Source of the DNA: Rugamonas sp. A1-17
GTDB taxonomy: Bacteria; Pseudomonadota; Gammaproteobacteria; Burkholderiales; Burkholderiaceae_D
NCBI GenBank assembly: GCA_025548565.1
Contig: JAJLPB010000011.1
Span: 62,001-126,000 of the forward strand
Direction: 5' to 3'
DNA length: 64,000 bases
Below, piece after piece: positions 30,679 to 39,589 of the stretch. Position numbers and translations under genes: made by a program. The notes beneath the pieces were generated by a model. It saw only the letters and a list, made by a program, of their open reading frames with translations, did no database searches and was not told the origin of the DNA. Within the stretch, counting starts at the first letter, position 1, and each line of letters begins with the position of its first letter.

Positions 30679-33615
30679 ATGCATTATCCAAAGGCACGAC
30701 AGAAATTAATGAGCCTGGCGGTGGCCAGCGCCTGCGCGGCGGCGGCCGCCCAGGCGCTGGCGCAGGAAGCGCCCGCCAAGGCTGCCGAACCGGAAGTCCA
30801 GAGCGTGGTGGTGACCGGTATTCGCCAGAGCTTGCTTTCGTCGATGAACCTCAAGCGCAATTCCGACGGCATCGTCGACGGCATTGTGGCCGAGGACATC
30901 GGCAAGTTCCCCGACACCAACCTGGCCGAATCGCTGCAGCGCATTTCCGGCGTGTCGATCGACCGTTCGATCGGCGAGGGTTCCAAGATCACGGTGCGCG
31001 GCGTCGGCCCCGACTTCAACCTGGTGCTGCTGAACGGCCGCCAGATGCCGACCTCCAACCTGGGCGACCTGAACGGCCGCGCCTTCGACTTCGCCAACCT
31101 GGCGTCGGAAGCGATCTCGCAGCTGCAGGTGTACAAGACCAGCCGCGCCGAAACGCCGACCGGCGGCATCGGCGCCACCGTCAACGTGATGACGGCGCGC
31201 CCGTTCGACCGTCCGGGCATGCACTCGAGCGTGGGCGTCAAGGGCGTGTACGACAGCACCAACGGCAACCTGCCGGGCGACGTCAAAGCCAGCCGCTCGA
31301 CCACGCCGGAAATCTCCGGCCTGTATTCGAACACCTTCGACAACAACAAGGTCGGCGTGGCGCTGACCGGCAGCTACCAGGAACGCAACCTGGGCTACAA
31401 CACGGCGGCCGTCTCCAACGGCTGGAAGGGCCCGTTCCGCGGCGACGACAACAGCTGGGGCACGATTCCGCAGGACGGCGCCACCAACCGTCCCGGCCCG
31501 AACGACCTGTACTCGGTGCCGCAAAACCTGAACTACAACTTCAACGGCGTCAAGCGCCAGCGCACCAACGCCCAGCTGACCTTGCAATACAAGCCGGTCG
31601 ACAAGCTGGTCACCACGCTGGACTACACCTATTCCGAAAACAAGATCCAGACCAAGCGCAACGACATCTCGGCCTGGTTCAACTTCGGCAAATCGACCAG
31701 CTCGTGGACCGGCGGTCCGGTTTCCAGCCCGCTGATCTACAAGGAAATCCTCGACGGCACCTCCGACATCGCCATGGGCGGCGCCGACTTCGCCACCAAG
31801 ACGCAGAACAAATCGCTGGGCTTCAACGCCGTATGGAAGCCGACCAACGACCTGCGCTTCGAGCTCGACACCCACCACTCGACCGCCGAGTCGCGCGCCG
31901 ACAGCCCCTTCGGTTCGAGCAACACGCTCGGCACCGCCAGCTTCAGCCGCGGCGACACCACGGCCGACTTCAGCCATGACTTCCCCGTGCTGAGCATCGC
32001 CGGCGCCGACTTCACCAAGGCGCCGCAGCAGGTCACCGGCTCGGTGTTCACCAACGGCTACATGAAGGGCGAGGTCGACCAGACCCAGCTCAAGGGCGCG
32101 TGGAAAGTGCTGGAAGCGTCCGAGCTGAAGTTCGGCGCCACCGTGTCCGAGGTGAAGAACCGCTCGGCCTTCTCCAACCAGCAGCGCGACACCTGGGGCG
32201 GCGCCACCAAGCCGTCCGACTATCCAAGCAGCGTGTGGCATCCCGAGTCGGTGCGCCAGTACTTCGACCACATCGACGGCAGCGGCAACTCCAACCTGTT
32301 CAACCAGTTCTATACCTTCAACTTCGCCCAGGTGCGCCAGCTGGCCGCTGCCGCCTCCGGCCAGCCGGCGCTGTACCTGCCGAAGACCACCTTCGACCAC
32401 GACGCCCGCACCACCGAGAAGTCCAACTCGGCCTACGTCCAGTTCAACACCGACTGGGACACCAAGCTGCCGATCCGCACCTCGATCGGCCTGCGCTATG
32501 AAACCACCGACGTCACCTCGACCGCGCTGGTGCCGGCCGCCGTGGGCATCAGCTGGGTGTCGCAGAACGAGTTGCCGATCACCTTCGGCGATCCGACCTT
32601 CACCACGCTGACCGGCAAGTACCACAACCTGCTGCCGAGCTTTGACTCCGACATCGAGATCACGCCGAACCAGAAGGTGCGCCTGAGCCTGGGCGAGACC
32701 ATCGGCCGTCCGCGCTACGACCAGATCCAGGGCGGCACCACGCTGGACTCGCTGGTCCGCGCCAACGGCGGCACCGGCAGCCAGGGCAACCCGGCGCTGA
32801 AGCCGGTCAAGTCCAAGAACCTGGACCTGTCCTACGAGTGGTACTACGGCAAGCAGAACTTCTTCTCGCTGGGCTACTTCCGCAAGAACCTGGAAAACTA
32901 CGCCGGCCAGTCGCAGTTCGACGCCACGCCGTTCAACCTGCACACGCCGGTGGGCGGCAAGTTCTGGAACGAGGCGCTGGCCAACGGCTGCACCACCGCC
33001 GACACCACCTGCATCCGCGACTACATCTTCAAGAACCACGACGGCGCGCCGGGCGTGACGCGCGGTGCCGATGCCAACGGCCATGCCACCGGCACCATCG
33101 TCGGCCAGCCGAGCGATCCGATCGCCAACTTCAAGATCAACTCCTTCTCCAACCAGAAGGCGGCCAGCCTGAACGGCCTGGAGGTGAACTTGCAGCATAT
33201 GTTCGGCAACAGCGGCTTCGGCGTGTCGACCAACTACACCTATGTGCACTCGGGCCTGAAGTACGACAACGCCAAGCTGGGCGAGCAGTTCGCGCTGGTC
33301 GGCCTGTCGAACTCGTCGAACGTGGTCGGTATCTACGAGGACAAGAACTTCACCGCGCGCCTGGCCTACAACTGGCGCGGCGAGTTCCTGTCGTCGACCT
33401 TCGACGGCTCCGGCCCGAACCCGCAGTACGTGGAAGCGTACGGCCAGGTCGACCTCAGCATCGGCTACAACTACAGCGAGAAGCTGAGCTTCCAGTTCGA
33501 GGGCATCAACGTGGGCAACTCGATCCAGCGCGTGCATAGCCGCACGCACCAGCAGCTGGAATCGGTCACGCAGCAGGGGCCGCGCTATATGATCGGCGCG
33601 CGCTACAAGTTCTAA
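30679..33615 (+). CDS. TonB-dependent receptor of the Xanthomonas/Caulobacter carbohydrate type
   Basis: The protein has 978 residues. A signal peptide ends ALAQEA. The plug begins VQSVVVTGIRQSLLSSMNLKRNSDGIVDGIVAEDIGKFPDTNLAESLQRISGVSIDR, the well-known start of TBDRs from carbohydrate-utilisation (CUT) loci, and continues with ITVRGVGPDFNLVLLNGRQM. The barrel ends YMIGARYKF. The ATG at 30679 has AGGAG five bases upstream. It is controlled by two LacI-type sites and followed by halogenase, SapC and cupin-like genes, a gene set typical of such receptors. An alpha-glucan oligosaccharide is a plausible ligand because a pullulanase lies downstream. Confidence 0.93.
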   Translation: MHYPKARQKLMSLAVASACAAAAAQALAQEAPAKAAEPEVQSVVVTGIRQSLLSSMNLKRNSDGIVDGIVAEDIGKFPDTNLAESLQRISGVSIDRSIGEGSKITVRGVGPDFNLVLLNGRQMPTSNLGDLNGRAFDFANLASEAISQLQVYKTSRAETPTGGIGATVNVMTARPFDRPGMHSSVGVKGVYDSTNGNLPGDVKASRSTTPEISGLYSNTFDNNKVGVALTGSYQERNLGYNTAAVSNGWKGPFRGDDNSWGTIPQDGATNRPGPNDLYSVPQNLNYNFNGVKRQRTNAQLTLQYKPVDKLVTTLDYTYSENKIQTKRNDISAWFNFGKSTSSWTGGPVSSPLIYKEILDGTSDIAMGGADFATKTQNKSLGFNAVWKPTNDLRFELDTHHSTAESRADSPFGSSNTLGTASFSRGDTTADFSHDFPVLSIAGADFTKAPQQVTGSVFTNGYMKGEVDQTQLKGAWKVLEASELKFGATVSEVKNRSAFSNQQRDTWGGATKPSDYPSSVWHPESVRQYFDHIDGSGNSNLFNQFYTFNFAQVRQLAAAASGQPALYLPKTTFDHDARTTEKSNSAYVQFNTDWDTKLPIRTSIGLRYETTDVTSTALVPAAVGISWVSQNELPITFGDPTFTTLTGKYHNLLPSFDSDIEITPNQKVRLSLGETIGRPRYDQIQGGTTLDSLVRANGGTGSQGNPALKPVKSKNLDLSYEWYYGKQNFFSLGYFRKNLENYAGQSQFDATPFNLHTPVGGKFWNEALANGCTTADTTCIRDYIFKNHDGAPGVTRGADANGHATGTIVGQPSDPIANFKINSFSNQKAASLNGLEVNLQHMFGNSGFGVSTNYTYVHSGLKYDNAKLGEQFALVGLSNSSNVVGIYEDKNFTARLAYNWRGEFLSSTFDGSGPNPQYVEAYGQVDLSIGYNYSEKLSFQFEGINVGNSIQRVHSRTHQQLESVTQQGPRYMIGARYKF

Positions 33616-33634
33616 CCGGCAGTGGATCGTTCCG

Positions 33635-33662
33635 GGGCCGCTGACTGTCAGCGGCCCTTTTC
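33635..33662 (+). terminator. Terminator after the TBDR gene
   Basis: GGGCCGCTGAC and GTCAGCGGCCC form a strong stem followed by TTTTC, 20 bases after the receptor stop. Confidence 0.7.
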
Positions 33663-33682
33663 GGTTAGACTTTAGCCAAACT

Positions 33683-33763
33683 CGTCGTTCCCGCGCACGC
33701 GGGACTCCATACGTCGCGTGCGCAGAGCCGTCCTATGGGTTCCCGCCTGCGCGGGCACGACGG
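33683..33763. repeat. REP-like inverted repeat pair
   Basis: CGTCGTTCCCGCGCACGCGG and, in inverse orientation, CCGCCTGCGCGGGCACGACG enclose a 40-bp centre. Each arm is itself a small hairpin. This is the arrangement of a bacterial REP doublet. It lies between the receptor terminator and the halogenase gene. Confidence 0.7.
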
Positions 33764-33796
33764 TATTCGAAGTTCCCTCGACTTAAGGCGAGCAAT

Positions 33797-35329
33797 ATGG
33801 TCAGACGCATCGTGATTGTGGGAGGCGGTTCCGCCGGCTGGCTGACGGCCGGCCTGATCGCGGCCGACCACCAGGGCTCGTCCCTGCACATCACCCTGAT
33901 CGAATCGCCCGACATCGCGCCCATCGGCGTGGGCGAAGGCACCTGGCCCAGCATGCGCGACACGCTGCGCCGCATCGGTGTGTCCGAATCCGATTTCTTC
34001 CGCGAGTGCGACGCCTCCTTCAAGCAGGGCTCGCGCTTCAACCGCTGGCGAGGTGGCAACCTTGGAGCGCACAACGACTACTACTTCCATCCCTTCGTGC
34101 TGCCGCAAGGCTACGACGAAGTGAACCTGCCGGAGCAATGGCAGGCGCAGCATCCCGCCATCCCGTTCGCCGACCTGGTCAGCTACCAGCCGCACCTGTG
34201 CGTCAACGGCCGCGCGCCCAAGCAGGTGGTGACGCCGGAGTTCTCGTCGGTGGCGAACTACGGCTACCATCTCGACGCCGGCAAGTTCGGCGTCTTCCTG
34301 CGCAAGCACTGCCTGGAAAAGCTGGGCGTGCACCACGTGCCGGACAACGTGGTCGGCATCGCCAGCCACGACAATGGCGACATCGCCGCGCTGCACACGC
34401 AGGCGCATGGCGCGCTGGAAGGCGACCTGTTCATCGACTGCACCGGCATGCAGTCGCTGCTGCTGGGCAAACACTACGCCGTGCCCTTGCTGTCGCAGAA
34501 ACACGTGCTGTACAACGACACGGCGCTGGCGGTGCAGGTCCCCTACCCCGACGACGACTACCCGATCGCCTCGCAGACCTCGTCCACCGCGCAAAGCGCC
34601 GGCTGGATCTGGGACATCGGCCTGCCGACCCGGCGCGGCGTCGGCCACGTGTACTCCAGCGCGCACATCGGCGACGAGCAGGCCGAGGCCGAGCTGCGCC
34701 GCTACATCATCGACACCGGCGGCCCGCGGGACATCCCGCCACCGCGCAAGCTGAGCTTCAACCCCGGCTACCGCGAACGCTTCTGGCACCGCAACTGCGT
34801 GGCCATCGGCCTGTCGGCCGGCTTCATCGAGCCGCTGGAAGCGTCGGCCCTGGCGCTGGCGGAAATGTCGGCCACCATGGTCAGCGACGAACTGCCGGCC
34901 ACGCGCGCGGCGATGGGCATCGTCGCCGCCCGTTTCAACGAAGCCTTCACCTACCGCTGGGAACGAGTGATCGACTTCCTCAAGCTGCACTACGTGCTGA
35001 GCCAGCGCCGCGACAGCGACTATTGGCGCGACAACACCGCCGCCGTCCCCGACCGGCTGAACGATTTGCTGACCTTGTGGCGCCACCGCGCCCCATCGCG
35101 CAACGACTTCAACCGCATCGAGGAAGTGTTCCCGTGGGCCAGCTACCAGTACGTGTTGTACGGCATGGGCTTCCGCAGCGAATTCATGAATCCCCAGCCG
35201 CGCCAGGCCGCGCTGGCCGACGGCTATTTCCGCGAGGCCGCCGAGCTGACCCACAAGATGCTGGGCGGACTGCCGGACAACCGCACCCTGATCAACCACA
35301 TCAAGCGCCACGGCTTGCAGAAAATCTAA
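33797..35329 (+). CDS. Flavin-dependent tryptophan-halogenase-family protein (first copy)
   Basis: The protein has 510 residues. It has FAD-binding IVIVGGGSAGWLTAGLIA, the second family signature GVGEGTWPSM, a lysine in DASFKQGSRF corresponding to the catalytic lysine region of PrnA-type halogenases, and FIEPLEASAL for the late glutamate. The halogenase signature WxWxIP is altered to WIWDIG, so halogenation by this copy is doubtful. It would need FADH2 from a separate reductase. No substrate is known for halogenases in TBDR loci. It heads a four-gene operon (SapC, cupin-like, second halogenase). Confidence 0.88.
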   Translation: MVRRIVIVGGGSAGWLTAGLIAADHQGSSLHITLIESPDIAPIGVGEGTWPSMRDTLRRIGVSESDFFRECDASFKQGSRFNRWRGGNLGAHNDYYFHPFVLPQGYDEVNLPEQWQAQHPAIPFADLVSYQPHLCVNGRAPKQVVTPEFSSVANYGYHLDAGKFGVFLRKHCLEKLGVHHVPDNVVGIASHDNGDIAALHTQAHGALEGDLFIDCTGMQSLLLGKHYAVPLLSQKHVLYNDTALAVQVPYPDDDYPIASQTSSTAQSAGWIWDIGLPTRRGVGHVYSSAHIGDEQAEAELRRYIIDTGGPRDIPPPRKLSFNPGYRERFWHRNCVAIGLSAGFIEPLEASALALAEMSATMVSDELPATRAAMGIVAARFNEAFTYRWERVIDFLKLHYVLSQRRDSDYWRDNTAAVPDRLNDLLTLWRHRAPSRNDFNRIEEVFPWASYQYVLYGMGFRSEFMNPQPRQAALADGYFREAAELTHKMLGGLPDNRTLINHIKRHGLQKI

Positions 35330-35344
35330 ATCACGAGAGACCCC

Positions 35345-36046
35345 ATGCCGAACATCGTATTGCTCAACAATGTAGACCACAAGGACCTGCGCGTCATCAC
35401 CCGCCACGGCGCGCAGTTCGGCGACCGCCAGATGTGGGCCACCACCTTCCCCGCCGAATTCCGCGACGTGCAGGCCTGCTACCCCATCGTCTTCCGCAAG
35501 ACCACGGACGGCCTGGGCTTCGAACCGGTCGCTCTGTTCGGCTTCCAGGAAGAGGAGAACCTGTTCCTCGATGGCCAGCGCTGGGACGCGCCCTACGTGC
35601 CGCTGATGATCGAGCGCCAGCCCTTCCTGATCGGCGTCAACGGCACCGAGCTGATGGTGCACATCGACGCCGATAGCCCGCGCGTCAGCCGCGAAGAGGG
35701 CGAGCCGGTGTTTCTGCCGCACGGCGGCAACAGCGAATTCCTGGAGCGCGCCAGCTCGATGCTGCTGACCATCCACCAGGGCCTGCAGGCCACGCCGGCC
35801 TTGCTGTCGGCGCTGCTGCAGCACGAACTGCTGGAAAGCTTCGTGCTCGACGTCGAGCTGAACGACGGCTCGCAGAACCGCCTGGTCGGCTTCTACACCA
35901 TCAACGAGGACAAGCTGTCGGCGCTGGGCGGGGATGCCGTGGCCGCGCTGCACCGCGCCGGCCACCTGCACAGCATCTACATGGTGCTGGCCTCGCTGTC
36001 GAACTTCCGCATGCTCATCGACCGCAAGAACGCCGCCCATGCCTGA
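35345..36046 (+). CDS. SapC-family protein
   Basis: The protein has 233 residues. It shows the SapC-type features FPAEFRDVQACYPIVFRKT, PVALFGFQEEENLFLDG.. WDAPYVPLMIERQPFLIGV and a C-terminal YTINEDKLSALGGDAVAALHRAGHLHSIYMVLASLSNFR. There is no signal peptide. SapC of Campylobacter was linked to the S-layer, but in this context the protein is a conserved companion of TBDR and halogenase genes with unknown role. It lies 15 bp after the first halogenase and overlaps the next start by 8 bp. Confidence 0.88.
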   Translation: MPNIVLLNNVDHKDLRVITRHGAQFGDRQMWATTFPAEFRDVQACYPIVFRKTTDGLGFEPVALFGFQEEENLFLDGQRWDAPYVPLMIERQPFLIGVNGTELMVHIDADSPRVSREEGEPVFLPHGGNSEFLERASSMLLTIHQGLQATPALLSALLQHELLESFVLDVELNDGSQNRLVGFYTINEDKLSALGGDAVAALHRAGHLHSIYMVLASLSNFRMLIDRKNAAHA

Positions 36047-37043
36047 AGCCCTGCGCGAGATCAGCGGCCTGGGCGTCAACGACCTGGGCGACGACATCCT
36101 CACCGCCACCGAGCCGCTGGTGCTGCGCGGCCTGGCCGCCAGCTGGCCGATGGTGCGCGCCACGCTGGCGGACGAGCGCGGCGGCGACGCCTACCTGCGC
36201 AGCCACTACCGCGACGCCACGGTCGGCGCCATGCTCGGCCCGCCGGAAGCGGGCGGCCGCTTCTTCTACAACGCCGACATGAGCGGCTTCAACTTCTATC
36301 CCGTCCACGCCAAGCTCACCGCCGTGCTGGACGAGATCGAAGCCAAGCGCCACCAGGCCAATCCCGCCACCGTCTACGTCGGCTCGACCACGGTGGAGAC
36401 CTGCCTGCCCGGCTTCCGCGAACAGAACGACATCGACCTGGGCGGGCGCGACGCGCTGGCCAGCATCTGGATCGGCAACCGCACCCGCATCGCCGCCCAC
36501 TACGACGTGCCGGACAACCTGGCCGTGGTGGCGGCGGGACGGCGCCGCTTCACGCTGTTCCCGCCGGAGCAGCTGAAGAACCTGTACATCGGCCCGCTAG
36601 ACTTCACGCCGGCCGGCCAGGCCGTCAGCCTGGTGGACCTGCTGAATCCGGACTTCGACAAATATCCGAAATTCGCCGAGGCGCTGGCGCACGCGCGCAC
36701 CGCCGAGCTGGGGCCGGGCGACGCCATCTTCATCCCCAGCATGTGGTGGCACCACATCGAGGCGCTGGATCCGTTCAACGTGCTGGTCAACTACTGGTGG
36801 CGCCAGTCGCCCGACTACATGGACACGCCGACCAGCGCGCTGATGCTGGCCTTCCTCACCATGCGCGACCTGCCGGCGGCGCAGCGCAAGGCGTGGCAGG
36901 AGATCTTCCGCCACTACATTTTCGAAGCCGACGAGACCACGGCCGCACACATTCCCGGGCACGCCCGCCACGTGCTGGCGCCGCTCAACGACGACGCCGC
37001 GCGCGTGCTGCGCGCCCAGACGCTGAAAAAAATACACCGATAA
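36039..37043 (+). CDS. Cupin-like (JmjC-type) domain protein
   Basis: The protein has 334 residues. LVLRGLAASWPMV at the start and a double-stranded beta-helix core with HYDVPDNLAVVAAGRRRFTLFPP (an HxD metal motif) and the late histidines in PSMWWHHIEALDP fit the Cupin_8/JmjC hydroxylase group, which uses Fe(II) and 2-oxoglutarate. The start at 36039 lies within the end of the SapC gene, which implies translational coupling. A protein or small-molecule hydroxylase acting together with the halogenases is inference. Confidence 0.85.
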   Translation: MPEALREISGLGVNDLGDDILTATEPLVLRGLAASWPMVRATLADERGGDAYLRSHYRDATVGAMLGPPEAGGRFFYNADMSGFNFYPVHAKLTAVLDEIEAKRHQANPATVYVGSTTVETCLPGFREQNDIDLGGRDALASIWIGNRTRIAAHYDVPDNLAVVAAGRRRFTLFPPEQLKNLYIGPLDFTPAGQAVSLVDLLNPDFDKYPKFAEALAHARTAELGPGDAIFIPSMWWHHIEALDPFNVLVNYWWRQSPDYMDTPTSALMLAFLTMRDLPAAQRKAWQEIFRHYIFEADETTAAHIPGHARHVLAPLNDDAARVLRAQTLKKIHR

Positions 37044-37065
37044 ATACACCAATCAGGAGACATCG

Positions 37066-38592
37066 ATGAACCCAGCCACCCGAGATCCGAACACCCGCCG
37101 GCCCGTGCGCCGCGTCGTCATCGCCGGCGGCGGCACCGCCGGCTGGATGGCGGCCGCCGGCATCGCCAAGGTTCTGGGCAAGCGGCTCGACATCACGCTG
37201 GTTGAGTCCGACGAGATCGGCACGGTGGGCGTCGGCGAGGCCACCATTCCAACGCTGATCAATTTCCACAACCTGCTGGAGATCAACGAACAGGAATTCA
37301 TGGCCGAGACCCAGGCCACGTTCAAGCTGGGCATCAGCTTCGAGGGCTGGCGCAACGTCAGGGAAGACTACATCCACTCCTTCGGCATGACCGGCACCGA
37401 CCACTGGACCGCCGGCTTCCAGCACTTCTGGCACAAGGGCGTCGAGCGCGGCCTGGCCGGCGACTACGGCGACTACTGCCTGGAGCTGAAGGCCTCGCTG
37501 GAAAACCGCTTCGCCCACCTGCCGGACAACGGCATGAACTACGCCTACCACCTGGACGCCAGCCGCTACGCCAAATACCTGCGCCGCCTGAGCGAACCGC
37601 GCGGCGTGAAGCGCGTCGAAGGCAAGATCGTGCGCTACACCCAGCACGAGGACAACGGCGACGTGCGCTCGCTGGTGCTGGAATCGGGCCAGGAAATCGA
37701 AGGCGACTTGTTCATCGACTGCACCGGCTTCCGCGGCCTGCTGATCGGCGAGGCCATGCAGGAGCCGATGGAGGACTGGTCGCAATGGCTGTTCTGCGAC
37801 CGCGCCATCGCGGTGCAGACCGAGTCCGTGGGCGACGCCGTGCCGCTGACGCGCTCGATGGCGCACCAGGCCGGCTGGCAGTGGCGCATCCCGCTGCAGC
37901 ACCGGGTCGGCAACGGCATCGTGTATTCGAGCCGCCACCTGGACGACGACGCGGCGATGCGGCAGCTGCTGTCCAACGTCGAGGGCAAGACGCTGGTCAC
38001 GCCGCGCGTGATCAAGTTCAAGCCTTGCCAGCGCAAGCAGACGTGGAAGGGCAACGTGGTGGCGCTGGGCCTGGCCAGCGGCTTCCTGGAGCCGATCGAA
38101 TCGACCAGCATCCACCTGATCCAGCGCGCCGTGGTGCGCCTGATGCAGACCTTCCCCACCGATGGCATTAGCCAGGCCGACATCGACGAGTACAACCAGC
38201 AGTGCAACACCGAGATCGAACACATCCGCGATTTCATCATCCTGCACTACCACGTCAACAACCGCACCGACTCGCCGTTCTGGATCGAGGCGCGCGAGAT
38301 GAGCATCCCGGCCTCGCTGCGGCACCGCATCGACCTGTTCCGCGAGACGGGCCGCGTGTTCCGCGTGCCGAACGAGCTGTTCGCGGAGAATTCGTGGATC
38401 CAGGTGATGCTGGGCCAGGGCATCATGCCGCGCTCGCACCACCAGACCGCCGACCTGATGGGCGACGAGGAACTCAAGCACTTCCTCGGCGGCATCAAGT
38501 CGCGGGTGGACCGCATCGTGGTGCAGCTGCCGACGCACCAGGCATATGTGGAACGCTACTGCGGCCGCGCGGAGGGGGCCAGGGCCGCCTGA
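37066..38592 (+). CDS. Flavin-dependent tryptophan-halogenase-family protein (second copy)
   Basis: The protein has 508 residues and all family motifs: VVIAGGGTAGWMAAAGIAK for FAD binding, GVGEATIPTL, a lysine in ATFKLGISF, an intact WxWxIP as WQWRIP, and FLEPIESTSIHLIQ with the glutamate needed for halogenation. It is therefore more likely to be an active halogenase than the first copy. It is the last gene of the CUT operon, 22 bp after the cupin-like gene, and overlaps the end of the convergent binding-protein gene by 37 bp. Confidence 0.92.
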   Translation: MNPATRDPNTRRPVRRVVIAGGGTAGWMAAAGIAKVLGKRLDITLVESDEIGTVGVGEATIPTLINFHNLLEINEQEFMAETQATFKLGISFEGWRNVREDYIHSFGMTGTDHWTAGFQHFWHKGVERGLAGDYGDYCLELKASLENRFAHLPDNGMNYAYHLDASRYAKYLRRLSEPRGVKRVEGKIVRYTQHEDNGDVRSLVLESGQEIEGDLFIDCTGFRGLLIGEAMQEPMEDWSQWLFCDRAIAVQTESVGDAVPLTRSMAHQAGWQWRIPLQHRVGNGIVYSSRHLDDDAAMRQLLSNVEGKTLVTPRVIKFKPCQRKQTWKGNVVALGLASGFLEPIESTSIHLIQRAVVRLMQTFPTDGISQADIDEYNQQCNTEIEHIRDFIILHYHVNNRTDSPFWIEAREMSIPASLRHRIDLFRETGRVFRVPNELFAENSWIQVMLGQGIMPRSHHQTADLMGDEELKHFLGGIKSRVDRIVVQLPTHQAYVERYCGRAEGARAA

Positions 38593-39365
38593 CCGGACGA
38601 CCGCGCCAGCCAGGCGTCGGCCGCCGCCAGCGGCGACAGGCCCTGGCGGCAAATCATGTAGTCCAATTCGCTGATGGCGCGGTTGCCCAGGCTGAGTTTG
38701 CCCAGCTGCGCCAACACCTCGGGCGCCAAGCGGGCGGCGCACGCCTCGCGCACGATCAGCGTCGCCTCATCGCGCCCGCCCAGCAAACCCAGCGGTTCGG
38801 CCAGCGCGCGGATGCGCAAGCCATGGTGCAAAAACTGCGGATGCCACAGCGGCACGACCAGCCATTCGCCCCGGCGCACGGCATCCTCATACCGGCGGAA
38901 GCAATCGTCTTCGCTGCCGTTTTCAAAACGGTAGCCCAGCTCTTCCAGGCCGTACGCCGCCATCATGCGGCGGGAAAAGCGGCTGATGCCGGCGCCCGGA
39001 TTGATGCCCTGTAAAAGCTTGCTCATGCGCGCGGCCACCTCCGGCCTGGCGAGATCCTCGACCGAAGCGACCTCCCCCTCCGGCACATAGTCGGGCACAC
39101 CCCAGATGCAATAGGGCTGGTACAGCACGCCGAGCTTACGCGTCTGCGCCAGGTACGGCGCCAGATAGGCGCCATGGCTGGACGACAGCCACGCCGAGGC
39201 CAGCATGTCGATGTCACCCTCGCCGTAACGACGAAACATCTCTTCGTGCGGTGAAGCCGAACTCAGCACCTCATAACCGTGGCCTTCAAGGATGCGCTGG
39301 ACGATCGCCGCGCTGGCGGCGTGAAAGCTCAGGCCGATATGGCCCAGCCGGATGATCTGTTTCAT
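38556..39365 (-). CDS. OpuAC-type glycine-betaine-binding protein without signal peptide
   Basis: The protein has 269 residues. The fold is that of ABC-transporter betaine/choline-binding proteins: IRLGHIGLSFHAASAAIVQRILEGHGYEV, DIDMLASAWLSSSHG, an EWLVVPLWHPQFLHH segment and aromatic residues lining the site. The N-terminus starts directly at the first strand (MKQIIRLGHIG), with no signal peptide or lipobox and no permease or ATPase gene nearby. It may be a cytoplasmic ligand-binding protein or the remnant of a transporter. The ATG at 39365 is preceded by AAAGG. Confidence 0.8.
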   Translation of the reverse strand: MKQIIRLGHIGLSFHAASAAIVQRILEGHGYEVLSSASPHEEMFRRYGEGDIDMLASAWLSSSHGAYLAPYLAQTRKLGVLYQPYCIWGVPDYVPEGEVASVEDLARPEVAARMSKLLQGINPGAGISRFSRRMMAAYGLEELGYRFENGSEDDCFRRYEDAVRRGEWLVVPLWHPQFLHHGLRIRALAEPLGLLGGRDEATLIVREACAARLAPEVLAQLGKLSLGNRAISELDYMICRQGLSPLAAADAWLARSSGQAALAPSARPQ

Positions 39366-39589
39366 TTGAAATGCCTTTGAAAGTTGAACGCCAGGCGCAT
39401 GGTAGGCGCGCGGCCGCCTTCCAAACAGACCGGAATCCAGGAATGACTTTCAAACGGAACGCGAAAGTGCCGGGACAACAACACTCCGTTGAAATATTTA
39501 TCTCCTCGTATTTTTAAGTAGTAATATTACAAACCCATCCAGTCCGCAGACGATTGGAGGTAAAAAAACCATAAAACACGGAGACAAGC

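Noticed and set aside
30706..33549. Minus-strand frame of more than 940 codons opposite the TBDR
   Set aside because: It is antisense shadow coding caused by GC-biased third positions, and the sense strand has full TBDR motifs.
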